A DNA stretch of 64,000 nt from Flavobacterium sp. SUN052 (GCF_028867935.1 NZ_JAPQNS010000008.1:248001-312000); one strand, 5' to 3'; positions 52,110 to 62,273 are shown, numbered from the stretch's first letter. Program-made: numbers and translations. The notes: a model not told the origin generated them from the sequence alone.

Positions 52110-52220
52110 CAGTTGGCAGTAAACAACGAGCAGTGAACAACAAGCAGTAAATCATGCTCACTGCCTACTTCCACTGCTCACTGCTCACTGCTCACTGCTT
52201 ACTGCCACTGCCAACTCTAC
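52110..52220. repeat. Intergenic palindrome with AGCAGTGA words
   Basis: GTTGGCAGTAAACAACGAGC and repeated AGCAGTGAACAA words on the left are mirrored by CACTGCTCACTGCTCACTGC and CAGTTGGCAGT-type complements on the right. It spans the whole mltG-ybgC gap. The same word type appears at 22040-22144. Confidence 0.75.
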
Positions 52221-52224
52221 TATT

Positions 52225-52644
52225 ATGTTCTCTTTTCTCGTTCCTGATATTCGCGTGCGCTACGCCGACACCGATCAGATGGGTTATGTGTATTACGGAA
52301 ACTACGCCCGGTTTTACGAAATTGGGCGTGTTGAAGCCCTGCGAAGCATTGGCTTTCATTACAAAGAAATGGAAGCGTCGGGTGTGATGATGCCGGTTTA
52401 CGAAAATCACTCGCGTTACCTGCAACCCGCCCGCTACGACGATCTGCTCAACATCACCATCACGATTCCCACTCTGCCCAAGGCCCGAATCATTTTCCAG
52501 TCGGCCATCCGTAACGAAGCAGGCGTGTTGTTGAATACCGGCGAAACAACGTTGGTTTTCCAACGACGCGATAACGGTCGGCTTTGTGCAGCCCCGGACC
52601 CCCTGCTTCAGGCGCTCAAACCTTTTTTTACCGGTACAGTTTGA
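52225..52644 (+). CDS. YbgC-type acyl-CoA thioesterase (4HBT)
   Basis: 139 residues of a hotdog fold with the active-site stretch YADTDQMGYVYYGNYARFYE, where Asp is the expected nucleophile or base, followed by SRYLQPARYDD. It likely hydrolyses short acyl-CoA or acyl-ACP thioesters. Downstream of mltG in the same direction. Confidence 0.9.
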   Translation: MFSFLVPDIRVRYADTDQMGYVYYGNYARFYEIGRVEALRSIGFHYKEMEASGVMMPVYENHSRYLQPARYDDLLNITITIPTLPKARIIFQSAIRNEAGVLLNTGETTLVFQRRDNGRLCAAPDPLLQALKPFFTGTV

Positions 52645-52677
52645 TTTTGGGTAGATAAGCCTCCAACCTCCCTACTT

Positions 52678-53619
52678 ATGTTTGAAAAGCTAATGAGTTT
52701 GCCGGCTCTTTCGAGGGTGCAGGTTTGGATGCACAATCATCGCCCCTTCGATTCCAAGGTGACTACCTGGTATGAGTTTATTCAAAAGATGATTCATAAG
52801 GTGTCGGGCAACGACCTCAGCGAACGAGCTGCTGCGGTATCGTTCAACCTGATCCTGGCGGTTTTTCCGGCAGTCATCTTTCTGTTTACCCTGATCCCGT
52901 TTATTCCCATCAACAACCTGGAAGCGGAGTTGATGCTGCTGCTTCGGAAGACCATTCCGGCGGGTACGTATGACACCGTTGATACCACTATCCGGGACAT
53001 TATTGGTCGCCAGCGAAGTGGTGTTTTATCGTTTGGTTTTTTAGCGACTATATATGCCGCAACGAACGGCATGGTGGCCCTAATGAACGCCTTTAATTCA
53101 TCCAATGAAATGCCCGACAAAAGGGGATTTTTCAAGATTAGATTAGTGGCTCTTGGGTTAACATTTTCATTTGGCCTAGCCATTATCTTAGCCATTATTG
53201 TGCTCTTAGTGGGGGGTATTGTGACGGATTATTTACTCCACTTTGGTGTATTTAATAATGTTGTTTTTACTTACTTACTGAATATTGCCAGGTATTTATT
53301 AGTTTTTGCGGTGTTCGTTGGCGTCGTTTCGGTTATCTATAAATATGGCACAGATGTAAACATGAAATGGGCTTTTGTAACACCCGGCTCTATTACGGCC
53401 TCTGTATTAATTGTTTTAACAACGCTCATATTTTCTTATTATCTATCTAATTTTGGATCTTACAATAAGGTGTATGGATCAATTGGCACGCTGATTGCGC
53501 TAATGGTTTGGATCAATTTGATAGCCCTTTTAGTGGTACTGGGCTTTGAAATGAACGTTTCTTTATATAATCTCGAAGGCGAGAAAAATCCGCGGGAGGC
53601 ATCGAAAATAGCTAAGTAG
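52678..53619 (+). CDS. YihY/BrkB family membrane protein
   Basis: 313 residues with six membrane segments and the family marks ERAAAVSFNLILAVFPAVI and YGSIGTLIALMVWINLIAL. Function is unknown. From about 53100 onward the gene uses far more A/T-ending codons than in its first 400 bases, a within-gene shift that could mark a recombination joint or the bias of membrane-segment codons. Confidence 0.88.
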   Translation: MFEKLMSLPALSRVQVWMHNHRPFDSKVTTWYEFIQKMIHKVSGNDLSERAAAVSFNLILAVFPAVIFLFTLIPFIPINNLEAELMLLLRKTIPAGTYDTVDTTIRDIIGRQRSGVLSFGFLATIYAATNGMVALMNAFNSSNEMPDKRGFFKIRLVALGLTFSFGLAIILAIIVLLVGGIVTDYLLHFGVFNNVVFTYLLNIARYLLVFAVFVGVVSVIYKYGTDVNMKWAFVTPGSITASVLIVLTTLIFSYYLSNFGSYNKVYGSIGTLIALMVWINLIALLVVLGFEMNVSLYNLEGEKNPREASKIAK

Positions 53620-53669
53620 AATGGCACTGGCAGTTTTCCGAAAAACCGCCATAACTCGCTTAAAAACGA

Positions 53670-53703
53670 CAAACGCCATTCTAATCGTGTAGAATGGCGT
53701 TTG
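53670..53703. terminator. Hairpin after the yihY-like gene
   Basis: CAAACGCCATTCTA and TAGAATGGCGTTTG form a perfect 14-base stem with a six-base loop. There is little T run on the + strand. The region 53704-53966 after it holds no gene I can see; it is AT-rich and should carry the promoter of the next gene. Confidence 0.65.
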
Positions 53704-53966
53704 CAAACCCTAACCCATAAAATGTGATTGATTGATTTTCCTGAGTGACGGTTAGTCAGATTCAAGAAGCAATCTTACCATATACCTGTAAAAATCGTGC
53801 CAGAAATTTTCGATTTTGAGAAAAATAAATTTTCGCTCCGTTTCCTAAGAAATTTCGGCCCTTTTTCTATTAAGCCTATAGTTTTGTCCCCGTTTAACTG
53901 TCCTCTTTTCGTCAATTCACCAGTAATCATCTTTGCATAGATCTATAGTTTGCCTCCCTATTTACT

Positions 53967-54998
53967 ATGCTTTCTGTCACAAATCAGACATCGACCCTAC
54001 CGATGGGGCCTTATCTTAACCAGATGAAGCCCTGGGTGACGGTCATTTGTACGTGTTTCAATCACGAATCGTTTATCGATATTGCCCTGAATTCAGTGGT
54101 CAGTCAGGCATATCCAAATGTGCAGTTGATTGTCATAGATAATGCCAGTTCTGACCGAAGCGCCGACCGAATTAAAGCCTTCGTGCAGGCGCATCCGTCC
54201 GTTATATTTATTCAGAATTCCCAAAATGTTGGCTTGTGCCGCGCCTTCAATCAGGGCCTCAAACAAGCCAAAGGTCAGTATGTAATTGACCTATCTGCCG
54301 ACGATGTCTTATTGCCCGAATGCCTTGCCAATCAGGTTCGATGTTTTGAACAGCTTTCCCCCGATTATGCCGTCGTATTCAGCAATGCAGCGTACATAGA
54401 TAGTCGTGGTCGGTTTCTGGCACACCATTATCCGGTGAACGAGCAGCATCAGGCAGTGGACTCCGTTCCGTCGGGTAATGTGTTCCAGAACATTTTGGAG
54501 AAATACTATATTTGTACGCCCACCATGATGATGCGTCGGTCGGTACTCGATGAACTGGGCGGCTATGACGAATCGCTTGCTTTCGAAGACTTTGATTTTT
54601 GGGTTCGCTCGGCCCGGCATTATGCCTATGCATATCTGGACGAGGTGCTGACCCAAAAACGCCGGTTACCCCATTCGCTGTCGATGCAGATACTTGACCC
54701 CAATAATCGTCTGCTAACGTCAACCCTCAACGTATGCTACAAAGCGTTCGATCGCTGTCAGACTCCCGAGGAGTACCGTGCGTTAGCTGGACGAGTGCGG
54801 CAGTTTATCCGAAAATCGTTTTACGCCGAACAATTTGAACTCACTCAAAAGTTTGGCGAACTTCTGAGCCATATAGAAAGCCCCGGATTATTGACTACAG
54901 GTATTCTTTTACTCAACCGGCTACACTTACCAGTCAACGCACTTTATCAACGCTATATCAAACTAAACCATAAACAGTGGAACCCAATCGAGGGTTGA
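53967..54998 (+). CDS. Family 2 glycosyltransferase
   Basis: A GT-A domain begins [20 protein letters not shown], with [10 protein letters not shown] and the metal-binding [10 protein letters not shown]-terminal helical part without membrane segments follows. It probably adds a sugar to an envelope or secreted glycan. 343 residues. Seven bases separate it from the next gene. Confidence 0.88.
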   Translation: MLSVTNQTSTLPMGPYLNQMKPWVTVICTCFNHESFIDIALNSVVSQAYPNVQLIVIDNASSDRSADRIKAFVQAHPSVIFIQNSQNVGLCRAFNQGLKQAKGQYVIDLSADDVLLPECLANQVRCFEQLSPDYAVVFSNAAYIDSRGRFLAHHYPVNEQHQAVDSVPSGNVFQNILEKYYICTPTMMMRRSVLDELGGYDESLAFEDFDFWVRSARHYAYAYLDEVLTQKRRLPHSLSMQILDPNNRLLTSTLNVCYKAFDRCQTPEEYRALAGRVRQFIRKSFYAEQFELTQKFGELLSHIESPGLLTTGILLLNRLHLPVNALYQRYIKLNHKQWNPIEG

Positions 54999-55005
54999 GG
55001 TATGT

Positions 55006-55626
55006 ATGCCTGCTGAATTCATTCACATTCACCCCGAAAGTCCCGAAGAACGCAAGATTCTTCATGTTGTATCGGCACTGCGCGACGGAGCCGTAGTGAT
55101 CTACCCTACCGATACCATTTATGGCATGGGGTGCGATATTCACAATGCACGCGCCGTGGAGCGGGTGGCGCGAATTAAGGGGATTAAACCCCAGAAAAAC
55201 GACTTTTCGTTTATCTGCTACGACCTCAGTCATATTTCCGACTATGCCCGGGTTGATAATGCGACGTTCAAGATTATGAAACGGGTGTTACCTGGCCCCT
55301 ATACGTTCATATTAGACGCTAATAACCACGTTCCCAAGCTGCTCAATACCAACAAAAAAACAGTGGGTATACGTGTTCCTAATCATGCGATTCCGCGCCG
55401 GTTGGTGCAGGAGCTTGGAAACCCAATTATTACTACCACTATCCGTGACGACGACGAGATTATAGAATACCCTACCGACCCTGAAATCATCTTTGAACGC
55501 TTTCAACACCTGGTCGATATTGTCATCGATGGGGGGTATGGGGGCAATGTTCCATCGACCGTTGTGCGGGCCGTAGGAAGCGAGGTTGAATTGATTCGGG
55601 AAGGTTTGGGTGAAGTCGATTTTTGA
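55006..55626 (+). CDS. YciO/YrdC family protein (threonylcarbamoyl-AMP synthase-like)
   Basis: 206 residues with [17 protein letters not shown] near the start, the [16 protein letters not shown] active-site stretch and TVGIRVPNH. The variant pattern and length fit YciO rather than TsaC/Sua5. YrdC proteins make threonylcarbamoyl-AMP for t6A in tRNA; the YciO role is less settled. Overlaps the next frame by four bases only if its longest start is used. Confidence 0.88.
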   Translation: MPAEFIHIHPESPEERKILHVVSALRDGAVVIYPTDTIYGMGCDIHNARAVERVARIKGIKPQKNDFSFICYDLSHISDYARVDNATFKIMKRVLPGPYTFILDANNHVPKLLNTNKKTVGIRVPNHAIPRRLVQELGNPIITTTIRDDDEIIEYPTDPEIIFERFQHLVDIVIDGGYGGNVPSTVVRAVGSEVELIREGLGEVDF

Positions 55627-55691
55627 GTCCAGCCAATTTAATCCACCTGCTAATTAGAAATAATTGCGGGCGGTTCGTATTTTTCGGCATT

Positions 55692-56723
55692 ATGTTGAAG
55701 TATTCTATCGCTGCATCCCTGCTCACTACCCTATTTTTAGCCGGATGCCAATCAAGTTCCAAACCGACCGAGGCCAACATCGCCAGCCCGGATTCTGCTC
55801 AAAAGCCGGTTTCTACTACCACTGCCTCTGTTTCGGCTGCTGCCGACACGGCTCAGGCTAGCACCGGCGAACCACTTTCTCCCATTGACTCACTGGGTCT
55901 GATTGGGCCCAAAATCACCGGAGCTATCTTACCCAGTAAGCGAATTATAGCTTATTACGGTAATCCACACTCAAAAAAAATGGGTGCACTGGGTGAGTAT
56001 CCGAAAGAGGAGATGCTACAGCGATTAGACAATCAGGCGAAGGAGTGGGCAAAAGCAGATTCGTTGCCTACGCAGGTGGCTCTACACCTGGTGGCCACCT
56101 CAGCACAGGGCGCTCCCGGCAAAGATGGATATTATCGGATGCGGATGAGCGATAAGACTATTCGGAAGGTGATCCGGTGGGCAGGCGAACATGATGCCAT
56201 CTGTTTTCTGGATATTCAACGTGGATTGGCTCCGCTTGGCCCTGAACTGGAATACATGCGTAAATACCTGGAACTACCCTACGTACACCTCGGTATCGAC
56301 CCAGAATTTTCGATGGTAACGGGAGCAAAACCCGGAACTAAGATTGGTAGCTACGATGCTGCTGACGTGAACAAAGCTGTGGAGTTTCTGAGCGATATAG
56401 TGAAGAAAAACGACCTGCCCCCCAAAATTCTGGTGGTTCACCGCTTCACTCAGGGTATGATTAAGAACTACAAGAACATTAAACTGAATCCGAATGTGCA
56501 GATTGTGATGCACATGGACGGCTGGGGACCTCCATCACTCAAAACTGACTCGTATCGCGATTACATCGTGAAAGAACCTGTGCAGTACACTGGTTTCAAA
56601 TTATTCTATAAGAACGATCTGAAAAAAGTGGACATGCGCTCGAAACATAAAGCCCCTCACCTGATGACGCCGGACGAGGTGTTGGCCCTCACGCCAAAAG
56701 TCTTGTACGTGCAGTATCAGTAA
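55692..56723 (+). CDS. Predicted lipoprotein with TIM-barrel-like domain
   Basis: ATG 55692 gives a lipoprotein signal with LFLAGC (Cys19), then a Ser/Thr/Ala-rich linker of about 45 residues. The following 270 residues are mixed alpha/beta (RIIAYYGNPHSKKMGALGEY, ICFLDIQRGLAPLGPELEYM, HLGIDPEFSM) and suggest a barrel-type glycosidase-like fold. I do not recognise the family. Exported to the periplasm or outer membrane. Confidence 0.65.
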   Translation: MLKYSIAASLLTTLFLAGCQSSSKPTEANIASPDSAQKPVSTTTASVSAAADTAQASTGEPLSPIDSLGLIGPKITGAILPSKRIIAYYGNPHSKKMGALGEYPKEEMLQRLDNQAKEWAKADSLPTQVALHLVATSAQGAPGKDGYYRMRMSDKTIRKVIRWAGEHDAICFLDIQRGLAPLGPELEYMRKYLELPYVHLGIDPEFSMVTGAKPGTKIGSYDAADVNKAVEFLSDIVKKNDLPPKILVVHRFTQGMIKNYKNIKLNPNVQIVMHMDGWGPPSLKTDSYRDYIVKEPVQYTGFKLFYKNDLKKVDMRSKHKAPHLMTPDEVLALTPKVLYVQYQ

Positions 56724-56740
56724 ATAGTATTTGACATAAA

Positions 56741-56783
56741 AAAGGGGGCTGACGCATGGAATTTGCGCGTCAGCCCCCTTTTA
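56741..56783. terminator. Bidirectional terminator between convergent genes
   Basis: AAAGGGGGCTGACGC faces GCGTCAGCCCCCTTT across an 11-base loop, with A and T runs on the outer sides. Confidence 0.8.
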
Positions 56784-56809
56784 CTTAACCGATTATATAC
56801 AATTCAGTC

Positions 56810-57418
56810 CTACCGTTGCGTACCGAAATCAGTGACCCAGTAGTGCTTGTAAGGTGTACTGGCACCATATCCGTAACCCACACCAACTTCCTTGAAATTT
56901 GGGCTCATAATGTTGGCGCAGTGGCCAGGCGATTTGAGCCATCCATCAACCACAGCGCGGGTAGTGGCGTAGCCAGCCGCAATGTTTTCGCCCGCAGCAC
57001 GCCAGATATACCCTTCGCGGGTCATGCGATCCCAAGGCTGCGACCCATCGCGGCCCGTATGGCTGAAATAGTTGTACGTAGCCATGTCAACTGCGTGCTT
57101 ATCGGACGCCAGATTGAGTTTGGCGTTGAGTTGCAGGGGCGTAGTGGCCGGATACGTAGTTGATCCACACAAACACGACTTGGCACGGGCCTGATTCAAA
57201 TACGTCAGAATCTCCTGCTGTTGCTGGGTTGTGGCAGCTGCCACACGCGCACTACCAGTTTCGGTTGACCCGCTGGTTACTGGAGCATCATTGCCAACTT
57301 TCGAGATGGACGAAGCAACAGGCACGGGTTGTTGTTCAATGTTTTTTTCCTGATCGGACTGACACGCGACCGCAAAACACATGAGGGAGGCTACGTAGGC
57401 CAAAACGGTTCTTTTCAT
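56810..57418 (-). CDS. CAP/SCP domain lipoprotein
   Basis: The start at ATG 57418 (MKRTVLAYVASLMCFAVAC) gives a lipoprotein signal with Cys19. After a polar linker comes a CAP domain with LNLASDKHAVDMATYNYFSH, NIAAGYATTRAVVDGWLKSP and GHCANIMSPNFKEVGVGYG, including the conserved histidines. Bacterial CAP proteins are exported and of diverse or unknown function. 202 residues. Confidence 0.88.
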   Translation of the reverse strand: MKRTVLAYVASLMCFAVACQSDQEKNIEQQPVPVASSISKVGNDAPVTSGSTETGSARVAAATTQQQQEILTYLNQARAKSCLCGSTTYPATTPLQLNAKLNLASDKHAVDMATYNYFSHTGRDGSQPWDRMTREGYIWRAAGENIAAGYATTRAVVDGWLKSPGHCANIMSPNFKEVGVGYGYGASTPYKHYWVTDFGTQR

Positions 57419-57548
57419 AAAACAATTGAATTTATTTTCATGTGTAGAACGCCCGTTCGACAAACATAGTATCACATAAAATACTTAGTCTATAAATTTA
57501 ATTACTTATTCATTATTGGCGCGTTGAAACTCAGATGAATGAGTATTT

Positions 57549-58337
57549 TTATTTTTTCCTGACTGTCTTCCCCGAATTGATCATGTAACCAATCTTGACT
57601 CCTCCGGCCAAACTGGGTTTGAGAAGCGTGCCTTTAAAAGGTTCGTAACGGGTTTCACTCAAGTCTTCTTTATCAATCGCACGAAGTCCGGGGCCACTTG
57701 TTTGTCGGACACTAATAATGCGGAAACCAAGCCCTACATAGACATCAACGATAAACTGTGGTTTTTTGCCCGGTTTGCCCAAGTTTGCCTGGTAGCCAAG
57801 TTTGGCATGAAGTCCATATACATTTCTCGTAACGCGCGTTATACCTGGGATAAATTGAGTTTGGGGTGAAAATGAGCCAGTTGAAGGTATAGTTTGCGTA
57901 GTGAAGCCGGGTCTTTTATGTTCAAGTTGCTTAAATAATAGTTCACCGGCAGCATAAGGTCCAGACAAACCCGCTTCCGCTTTATACTTCCGAAGAAAAC
58001 CAGGACTGAAATAATAACGAATTTCGGTTCGTGAACGAAACGTCGATTTGGGAACTGCTAAATAGAACCAATCCCAATCTTTACGACGAAGCGGGTCAAG
58101 CGATTGCCAGCCGTAGCCTATCTCCTGCTGAATAGACCATTTGGGACGCAAGGGTATCTCGACCGCTGCCTGCACTGTTGGGTCGATGTCAACCAAACTC
58201 AACGGAGCTAGTTTAAAAACCGGACTCTGAGTTGCGACCACCGGTTTTGGTGTCGATTCCAGAGGAACATAGCTAATTGAATCCTGCCCAAAGGCTAAAG
58301 CAGGTAACATCATTAACGGGAGAAGAAAGTTTTTCAT
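57549..58337 (-). CDS. Exported beta-rich protein, DUF3575-like
   Basis: A signal peptide (MKNFLLPLMMLPALAFGQ) is followed by alternating strands ending in GGVKIGYMINSG, the look of a small outer-membrane barrel. Start at ATG 58337, five codons inside the longest frame. It is 14 bases after a similar gene (58352-59137), probably a diverged duplicate with the shared pattern PLSLVDIDPT / PLSAIDIEST-like near the start. Confidence 0.65.
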   Translation of the reverse strand: MKNFLLPLMMLPALAFGQDSISYVPLESTPKPVVATQSPVFKLAPLSLVDIDPTVQAAVEIPLRPKWSIQQEIGYGWQSLDPLRRKDWDWFYLAVPKSTFRSRTEIRYYFSPGFLRKYKAEAGLSGPYAAGELLFKQLEHKRPGFTTQTIPSTGSFSPQTQFIPGITRVTRNVYGLHAKLGYQANLGKPGKKPQFIVDVYVGLGFRIISVRQTSGPGLRAIDKEDLSETRYEPFKGTLLKPSLAGGVKIGYMINSGKTVRKK

Positions 58338-58351
58338 AGCACATAAACTCA

Positions 58352-59137
58352 TTAAAACGCATACCCAATCTGAACGCCAAATGCCAGGCTTGGATAGCGC
58401 CCGGCCTGTAATGAAAAATCAGATGTTCGGTCCCAATTCCGGGTGAATGTTGCCGGACGGGCATCTTCATACTCAGGAACACCCCGTTGCTCAAACCAGC
58501 GAGCCCGCAAACCGAGGCCAAAGTAATAGTCGATCAGCAGCCGGTTGTTCGTTTCGGATAATCGAATGGCCGACTGACGGCCAAGTTTCAAATGCCCACC
58601 GATCACATAACGCAACGCCCGGGCCGAGTAACTCTCAAAAAACTGGCAGTTTCCATTGTCACAACCCCGTTCCAGAACTCCGTCGAAATGGGCGTTTGCC
58701 TGTTTGTAAAACGTTTCAATGGCCACATACGAGCCTAGAGGCTTACTGATGGTGAGCGGATAAGGCCGCAACCGATTTGCCGGGCGGGTACGGTTAAGAT
58801 ACATCCGGCCTTCGAGCTGCGCCCGCCAGATTTCGCGGTCCGGCGCACTGCTGTTGTTGTTTGGCCAGAGCTGGATAGCCCGATTACCGTAGGCCAACCC
58901 GCCCTGCATGCTAAACCTCCCGCCCAACAATCGCTCCACATCAACTCGATATATACTTTCAATATCAATAGCTGAAAGCGGACTGAACTTAACCACCCAA
59001 TGAGCGCCCTGTTTCGTACCCTCAACTTTCAGCGTATCAGCGGTTTCAAACGAGAAATTGGTCGGCATCTGAGCCGCGCTTTGTTGAGCTATACATAACC
59101 AGGCAATGCCAATTAAACCCTTGACAATATGGCTCAT
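58352..59137 (-). CDS. Exported beta-rich protein, probable outer-membrane barrel
   Basis: Signal peptide to about residue 22 (LCIAQQSAAQ). Then repeated amphipathic strands and a C-terminal SLAFGVQIGYAF, with final Phe as in outer-membrane barrels. It overlaps the LVIVD gene by four bases, so these envelope genes form one operon (60455 to 57549). Function unknown. Confidence 0.65.
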   Translation of the reverse strand: MSHIVKGLIGIAWLCIAQQSAAQMPTNFSFETADTLKVEGTKQGAHWVVKFSPLSAIDIESIYRVDVERLLGGRFSMQGGLAYGNRAIQLWPNNNSSAPDREIWRAQLEGRMYLNRTRPANRLRPYPLTISKPLGSYVAIETFYKQANAHFDGVLERGCDNGNCQFFESYSARALRYVIGGHLKLGRQSAIRLSETNNRLLIDYYFGLGLRARWFEQRGVPEYEDARPATFTRNWDRTSDFSLQAGRYPSLAFGVQIGYAF

Positions 59138-59901
59138 AGAATAGGGTCGATGGGCAGTTTGCTAAGGAGTTTGAGTTCCTTACGGTCGGCGTAGCTATAC
59201 TGATAGATTCCGTCTTTGCCGGTCACAATCAGCACATCACGGCTTGGAATAACATCGTACGAGCGCACATCGGTAATGTGTTGGAGCAGTTTTGGGTCGG
59301 TCGGGTTGTTGAGATCGAACATTTTCAGGCCGGAATCGCCTTCACACACGAATAACACGTTCCCGTCAACACCTAAACCGTGCGGATTAAGCATGGGCAC
59401 CGATTTCAGAATACGGGGTGCTGCGAGGTTGCTCACGTCGATAATGTCGAGCACGTTGGTATTGGTGATGTTTCGGCAGGCCGTTCCGCTGCGGAGCGTA
59501 ACGTAGGCCAGATCACCCTGCACCACCACCGGGTCGCAGCTCATCACGTGGTTATACCTGGACAGGAAACGGGGGTCGCCCTCACGGGTGGCATCGTAGA
59601 TAATTAAGCCAGTTTGAGTGCCGATAAACAGGTTGCCCCGGTATGGGAAAATGGTTTCCACTCCGAAACCAAGTTTAGTTTCTTTACCGGGTGTTGGGTT
59701 TTTGCTGTTGCTCACATCGTAAGCTCGTAACGTGGTGCTGCTTACCAAATACAGTGTATTACCGGCTACGGTAAATCGGGCCATAGAGCCGCCCGTACCA
59801 GCGCCTGCCGATACCGCACTATCGCTTTTGCTGACACCAAGTTCTGAACAGCCATAGACCGCAGTTAGCAGGATTATAAGGCAGATAGATAAGTTTTTCA
59901 T
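59134..59901 (-). CDS. LVIVD-repeat lipoprotein
   Basis: ATG 59901 gives a lipoprotein signal (LLTAVYGC). The rest has propeller-like repeats such as LRAYDVSNSKNPTP, VLDIIDVSNLAAPRILKSV and LKMFDLNNPTDPKLLQHI, which match the LVIVD repeat. It is probably an outer-membrane-associated scaffold or binding protein. Paired with the related gene five bases upstream. Confidence 0.8.
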   Translation of the reverse strand: MKNLSICLIILLTAVYGCSELGVSKSDSAVSAGAGTGGSMARFTVAGNTLYLVSSTTLRAYDVSNSKNPTPGKETKLGFGVETIFPYRGNLFIGTQTGLIIYDATREGDPRFLSRYNHVMSCDPVVVQGDLAYVTLRSGTACRNITNTNVLDIIDVSNLAAPRILKSVPMLNPHGLGVDGNVLFVCEGDSGLKMFDLNNPTDPKLLQHITDVRSYDVIPSRDVLIVTGKDGIYQYSYADRKELKLLSKLPIDPIL

Positions 59902-59906
59902 GGAGT

Positions 59907-60455
59907 TTATCGCCAGCATTTTACGTCTTTATTATCACTCTTTTGCCAGCCCACAACGAGCCCCTTGTCTGAATCGGGACACTCAAACCGAACGTTTTGC
60001 ATGGGTGGATAAGCTGTTTTTGGGTAGGCGTTTTCAATGCGTTTTACCAGGCGCACATTGGTCGGGTCAGCCACGTTGAGCGCCACTAGATCAACCACAT
60101 TATCAGCATAGAGTATGCTGTCTTTAATGGCTAGTTCACGCGAGCCGGGAATACTCACAAACGATAGTTTTACCGGTTTTTCGGGGTTCCGATTATCCAC
60201 AATATGAATGCCGTAGCCCACTTCATTCACAAACAGAAAGCCGTCTTTAATGTAGATTTTGCCCGCCTGACGAATGGCCCGTGGTGCAAGGGTCTGGATG
60301 TTACGGGCTACCTCATACGAACTATAAATAGGCCGGTACACATCGCGGGTGTCGGGTGCTGTATCGGTCGGGCTGACGCGGTTGTTATTACAGCCATCCA
60401 GCAACAGCAACCCTACCAATAGCAGGCCAGGGAGGTTAATTTGTAGAGAAGGCAT
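59907..60455 (-). CDS. LVIVD-like lipoprotein, short
   Basis: 182 residues with LLLLDGC as lipidation site (Cys22) and repeats GIHIVDNRNPEKPVKLSFV and LVALNVADPTNVRLVKRI. It is shorter than its neighbour, with perhaps three repeats; it may complete a propeller with it. First gene of the four-gene envelope operon. Confidence 0.75.
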   Translation of the reverse strand: MPSLQINLPGLLLVGLLLLDGCNNNRVSPTDTAPDTRDVYRPIYSSYEVARNIQTLAPRAIRQAGKIYIKDGFLFVNEVGYGIHIVDNRNPEKPVKLSFVSIPGSRELAIKDSILYADNVVDLVALNVADPTNVRLVKRIENAYPKTAYPPMQNVRFECPDSDKGLVVGWQKSDNKDVKCWR

Positions 60456-60537
60456 AGAGTTGGTAAGGATTGTTCAGTACGAGGATACAAAATAAGGTTG
60501 AAGGGTTGGAATCGGGGCAGAAAATTTATCTTTGTAC

Positions 60538-60690
60538 CTCACCCCTGGCCGACCCGTCGGACCGCCCTCGCCTTCGCAAGGCGAGGGCGGTATCAAAGTC
60601 CAACTGGTGTTCATTAAGTCGTCCTGAACAATCAATGTTTGGCTGGTAAGGCTCCCCTCTCCTTCACAAGGAGAGGGGCTGGGGGTGAGG
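60538..60690. repeat. Composite REP-like element with two hairpins
   Basis: CCGCCCTCGCCTT/AAGGCGAGGGCGG (about 60562-60590) and CCCCTCTCCTT/AAGGAGAGGGG (about 60654-60678) lie inside outer CCTCACCCC/GGGGGTGAGG arms. It fills the spacer before the carboxylase gene. The second hairpin equals the one before the TROVE gene. Confidence 0.75.
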
Positions 60691-60709
60691 TTATAACAAA
60701 CAGCTCCGC

Positions 60710-62266
60710 ATGGATACCATCAGTAAACCAACTAAAACAGAAACCCTTGATCGTAAGAATGCCGAAGCCCTGCTGGGTGGTGGGCAAAAACGCATCGACG
60801 CCCAACATAAAAAAGGCAAACTGACCGCCCGCGAACGCATCGCCTTATTGGTAGACGAGGGCTCGTTTGAGGAGATGGGCAAATTCGTGATGCACCGTAC
60901 CAAAGACTTTGGTATGGACAAAGAATACTATCTCGGCGATGGGGTTGTAACGGGTTACGGTACTGTTGATGGCCGGTTGGTGTATGTATACGCGCAGGAT
61001 TTCACCGTTTTTGGTGGGGCTTTGTCGGAGACTCACGCCGAGAAAATCTGCAAGCTCATGGACCTCGCCATGCAAAACGGCGCGCCCATTATTGGTCTGA
61101 ACGATTCGGGTGGTGCCCGGATTCAGGAGGGGGTCTTGTCGCTGGCGGGGTATGCCGATATTTTTTACCGCAACACGCGGGCCTCGGGCGTGGTGCCGCA
61201 GATTTCGGCTATTATGGGGCCCTGCGCGGGTGGAGCGGTGTATTCGCCTGCTATCACTGATTTTATTCTGATGGTCGAAAACACAAGCTATATGTTTGTG
61301 ACGGGCCCCAACGTAGTAAAAACTGTAACGCATGAGTCGGTAACGTCGGAGGAACTGGGCGGAGCCAGTACGCACAGTACCAAGTCGGGTGTAACACACT
61401 TTGCCTGCGCTAACGAGTTGGCCTGTATCCAGAACATCAAACAGTTGCTGAGCTACATGCCTCAGAACTGTGAAGACGACCCGTTTATGGCGCCGTATGA
61501 GGCATCTGATGAGATGCGGCCAACCCTGGATTCGATCATTCCCGACAATCCTAACCAGCCCTACGATATGCGGGAGGTAATTGAGGAGTTGGTGGACGCC
61601 GGGAGTTTTATGGAAGTGCACAAAAACTTCGCCGAGAATATTGTGGTAGGTTTCGCCCGGATAGGTGGCCGCAGCATCGGCGTGGTTGGCAACCAACCAG
61701 CGGTTCTGGCGGGTGTTCTCGACATTAACGCCAGCACCAAAGCCGCCCGGTTTGTTCGATTCTGCGACTCGTTTAATATTCCGCTGCTGGTCTTAGAAGA
61801 TGTTCCCGGCTTTTTACCCGGTACCGATCAGGAGTGGAACGCCATTATTACCAACGGAGCCAAATTACTATATGCGTTCTGCGAAGCCACAGTACCCCGT
61901 GTTACGGTTATTACCCGCAAAGCCTACGGTGGTGCCTATGATGTGATGAATTCCAAGCACATTGGAGCCGACCTTAACTATGCCTGGCCTACGGCCGAGA
62001 TTGCTGTGATGGGTGCGAGTGGAGCCGCTGAAATTATTTTCAAACGTGAAATCGCCGAAGCAGAAGATCCGCAAGCCAAGTTGCAGGAGAAAGTAATGGA
62101 GTACACCGATAAGTTTGCCAACCCCTACCGTGCTGCTCACCGGGGCTACATCGACGAGGTGATTTACCCCCACGAAACCCGCCATAAATTGATTCGGGCC
62201 TTCAAAATGCTCGAAAACAAAGTGGCCACCTTACCCAAGAAAAAACACGGAAATATCCCGTTATAA
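60710..62266 (+). CDS. Acyl-CoA carboxylase carboxyltransferase subunit (propionyl-CoA type)
   Basis: 518 residues of two crotonase-like halves. The oxyanion segments [12 protein letters not shown] and [12 protein letters not shown] lie in the first half, and [15 protein letters not shown] and [18 protein letters not shown] in the second. This is the PccB/beta subunit pattern. It transfers carboxyl from biotin to an acyl-CoA, most likely propionyl-CoA to give methylmalonyl-CoA. The biotin carboxylase subunit is not in the window. Confidence 0.93.
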   Translation: MDTISKPTKTETLDRKNAEALLGGGQKRIDAQHKKGKLTARERIALLVDEGSFEEMGKFVMHRTKDFGMDKEYYLGDGVVTGYGTVDGRLVYVYAQDFTVFGGALSETHAEKICKLMDLAMQNGAPIIGLNDSGGARIQEGVLSLAGYADIFYRNTRASGVVPQISAIMGPCAGGAVYSPAITDFILMVENTSYMFVTGPNVVKTVTHESVTSEELGGASTHSTKSGVTHFACANELACIQNIKQLLSYMPQNCEDDPFMAPYEASDEMRPTLDSIIPDNPNQPYDMREVIEELVDAGSFMEVHKNFAENIVVGFARIGGRSIGVVGNQPAVLAGVLDINASTKAARFVRFCDSFNIPLLVLEDVPGFLPGTDQEWNAIITNGAKLLYAFCEATVPRVTVITRKAYGGAYDVMNSKHIGADLNYAWPTAEIAVMGASGAAEIIFKREIAEAEDPQAKLQEKVMEYTDKFANPYRAAHRGYIDEVIYPHETRHKLIRAFKMLENKVATLPKKKHGNIPL

Positions 62267-62273
62267 GCCTTGT

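Noticed and set aside
60845..61696. Reverse-strand frame of 283 residues
   Set aside because: Antisense to the acyl-CoA carboxylase gene and rich in His/Arg as expected of a shadow frame.
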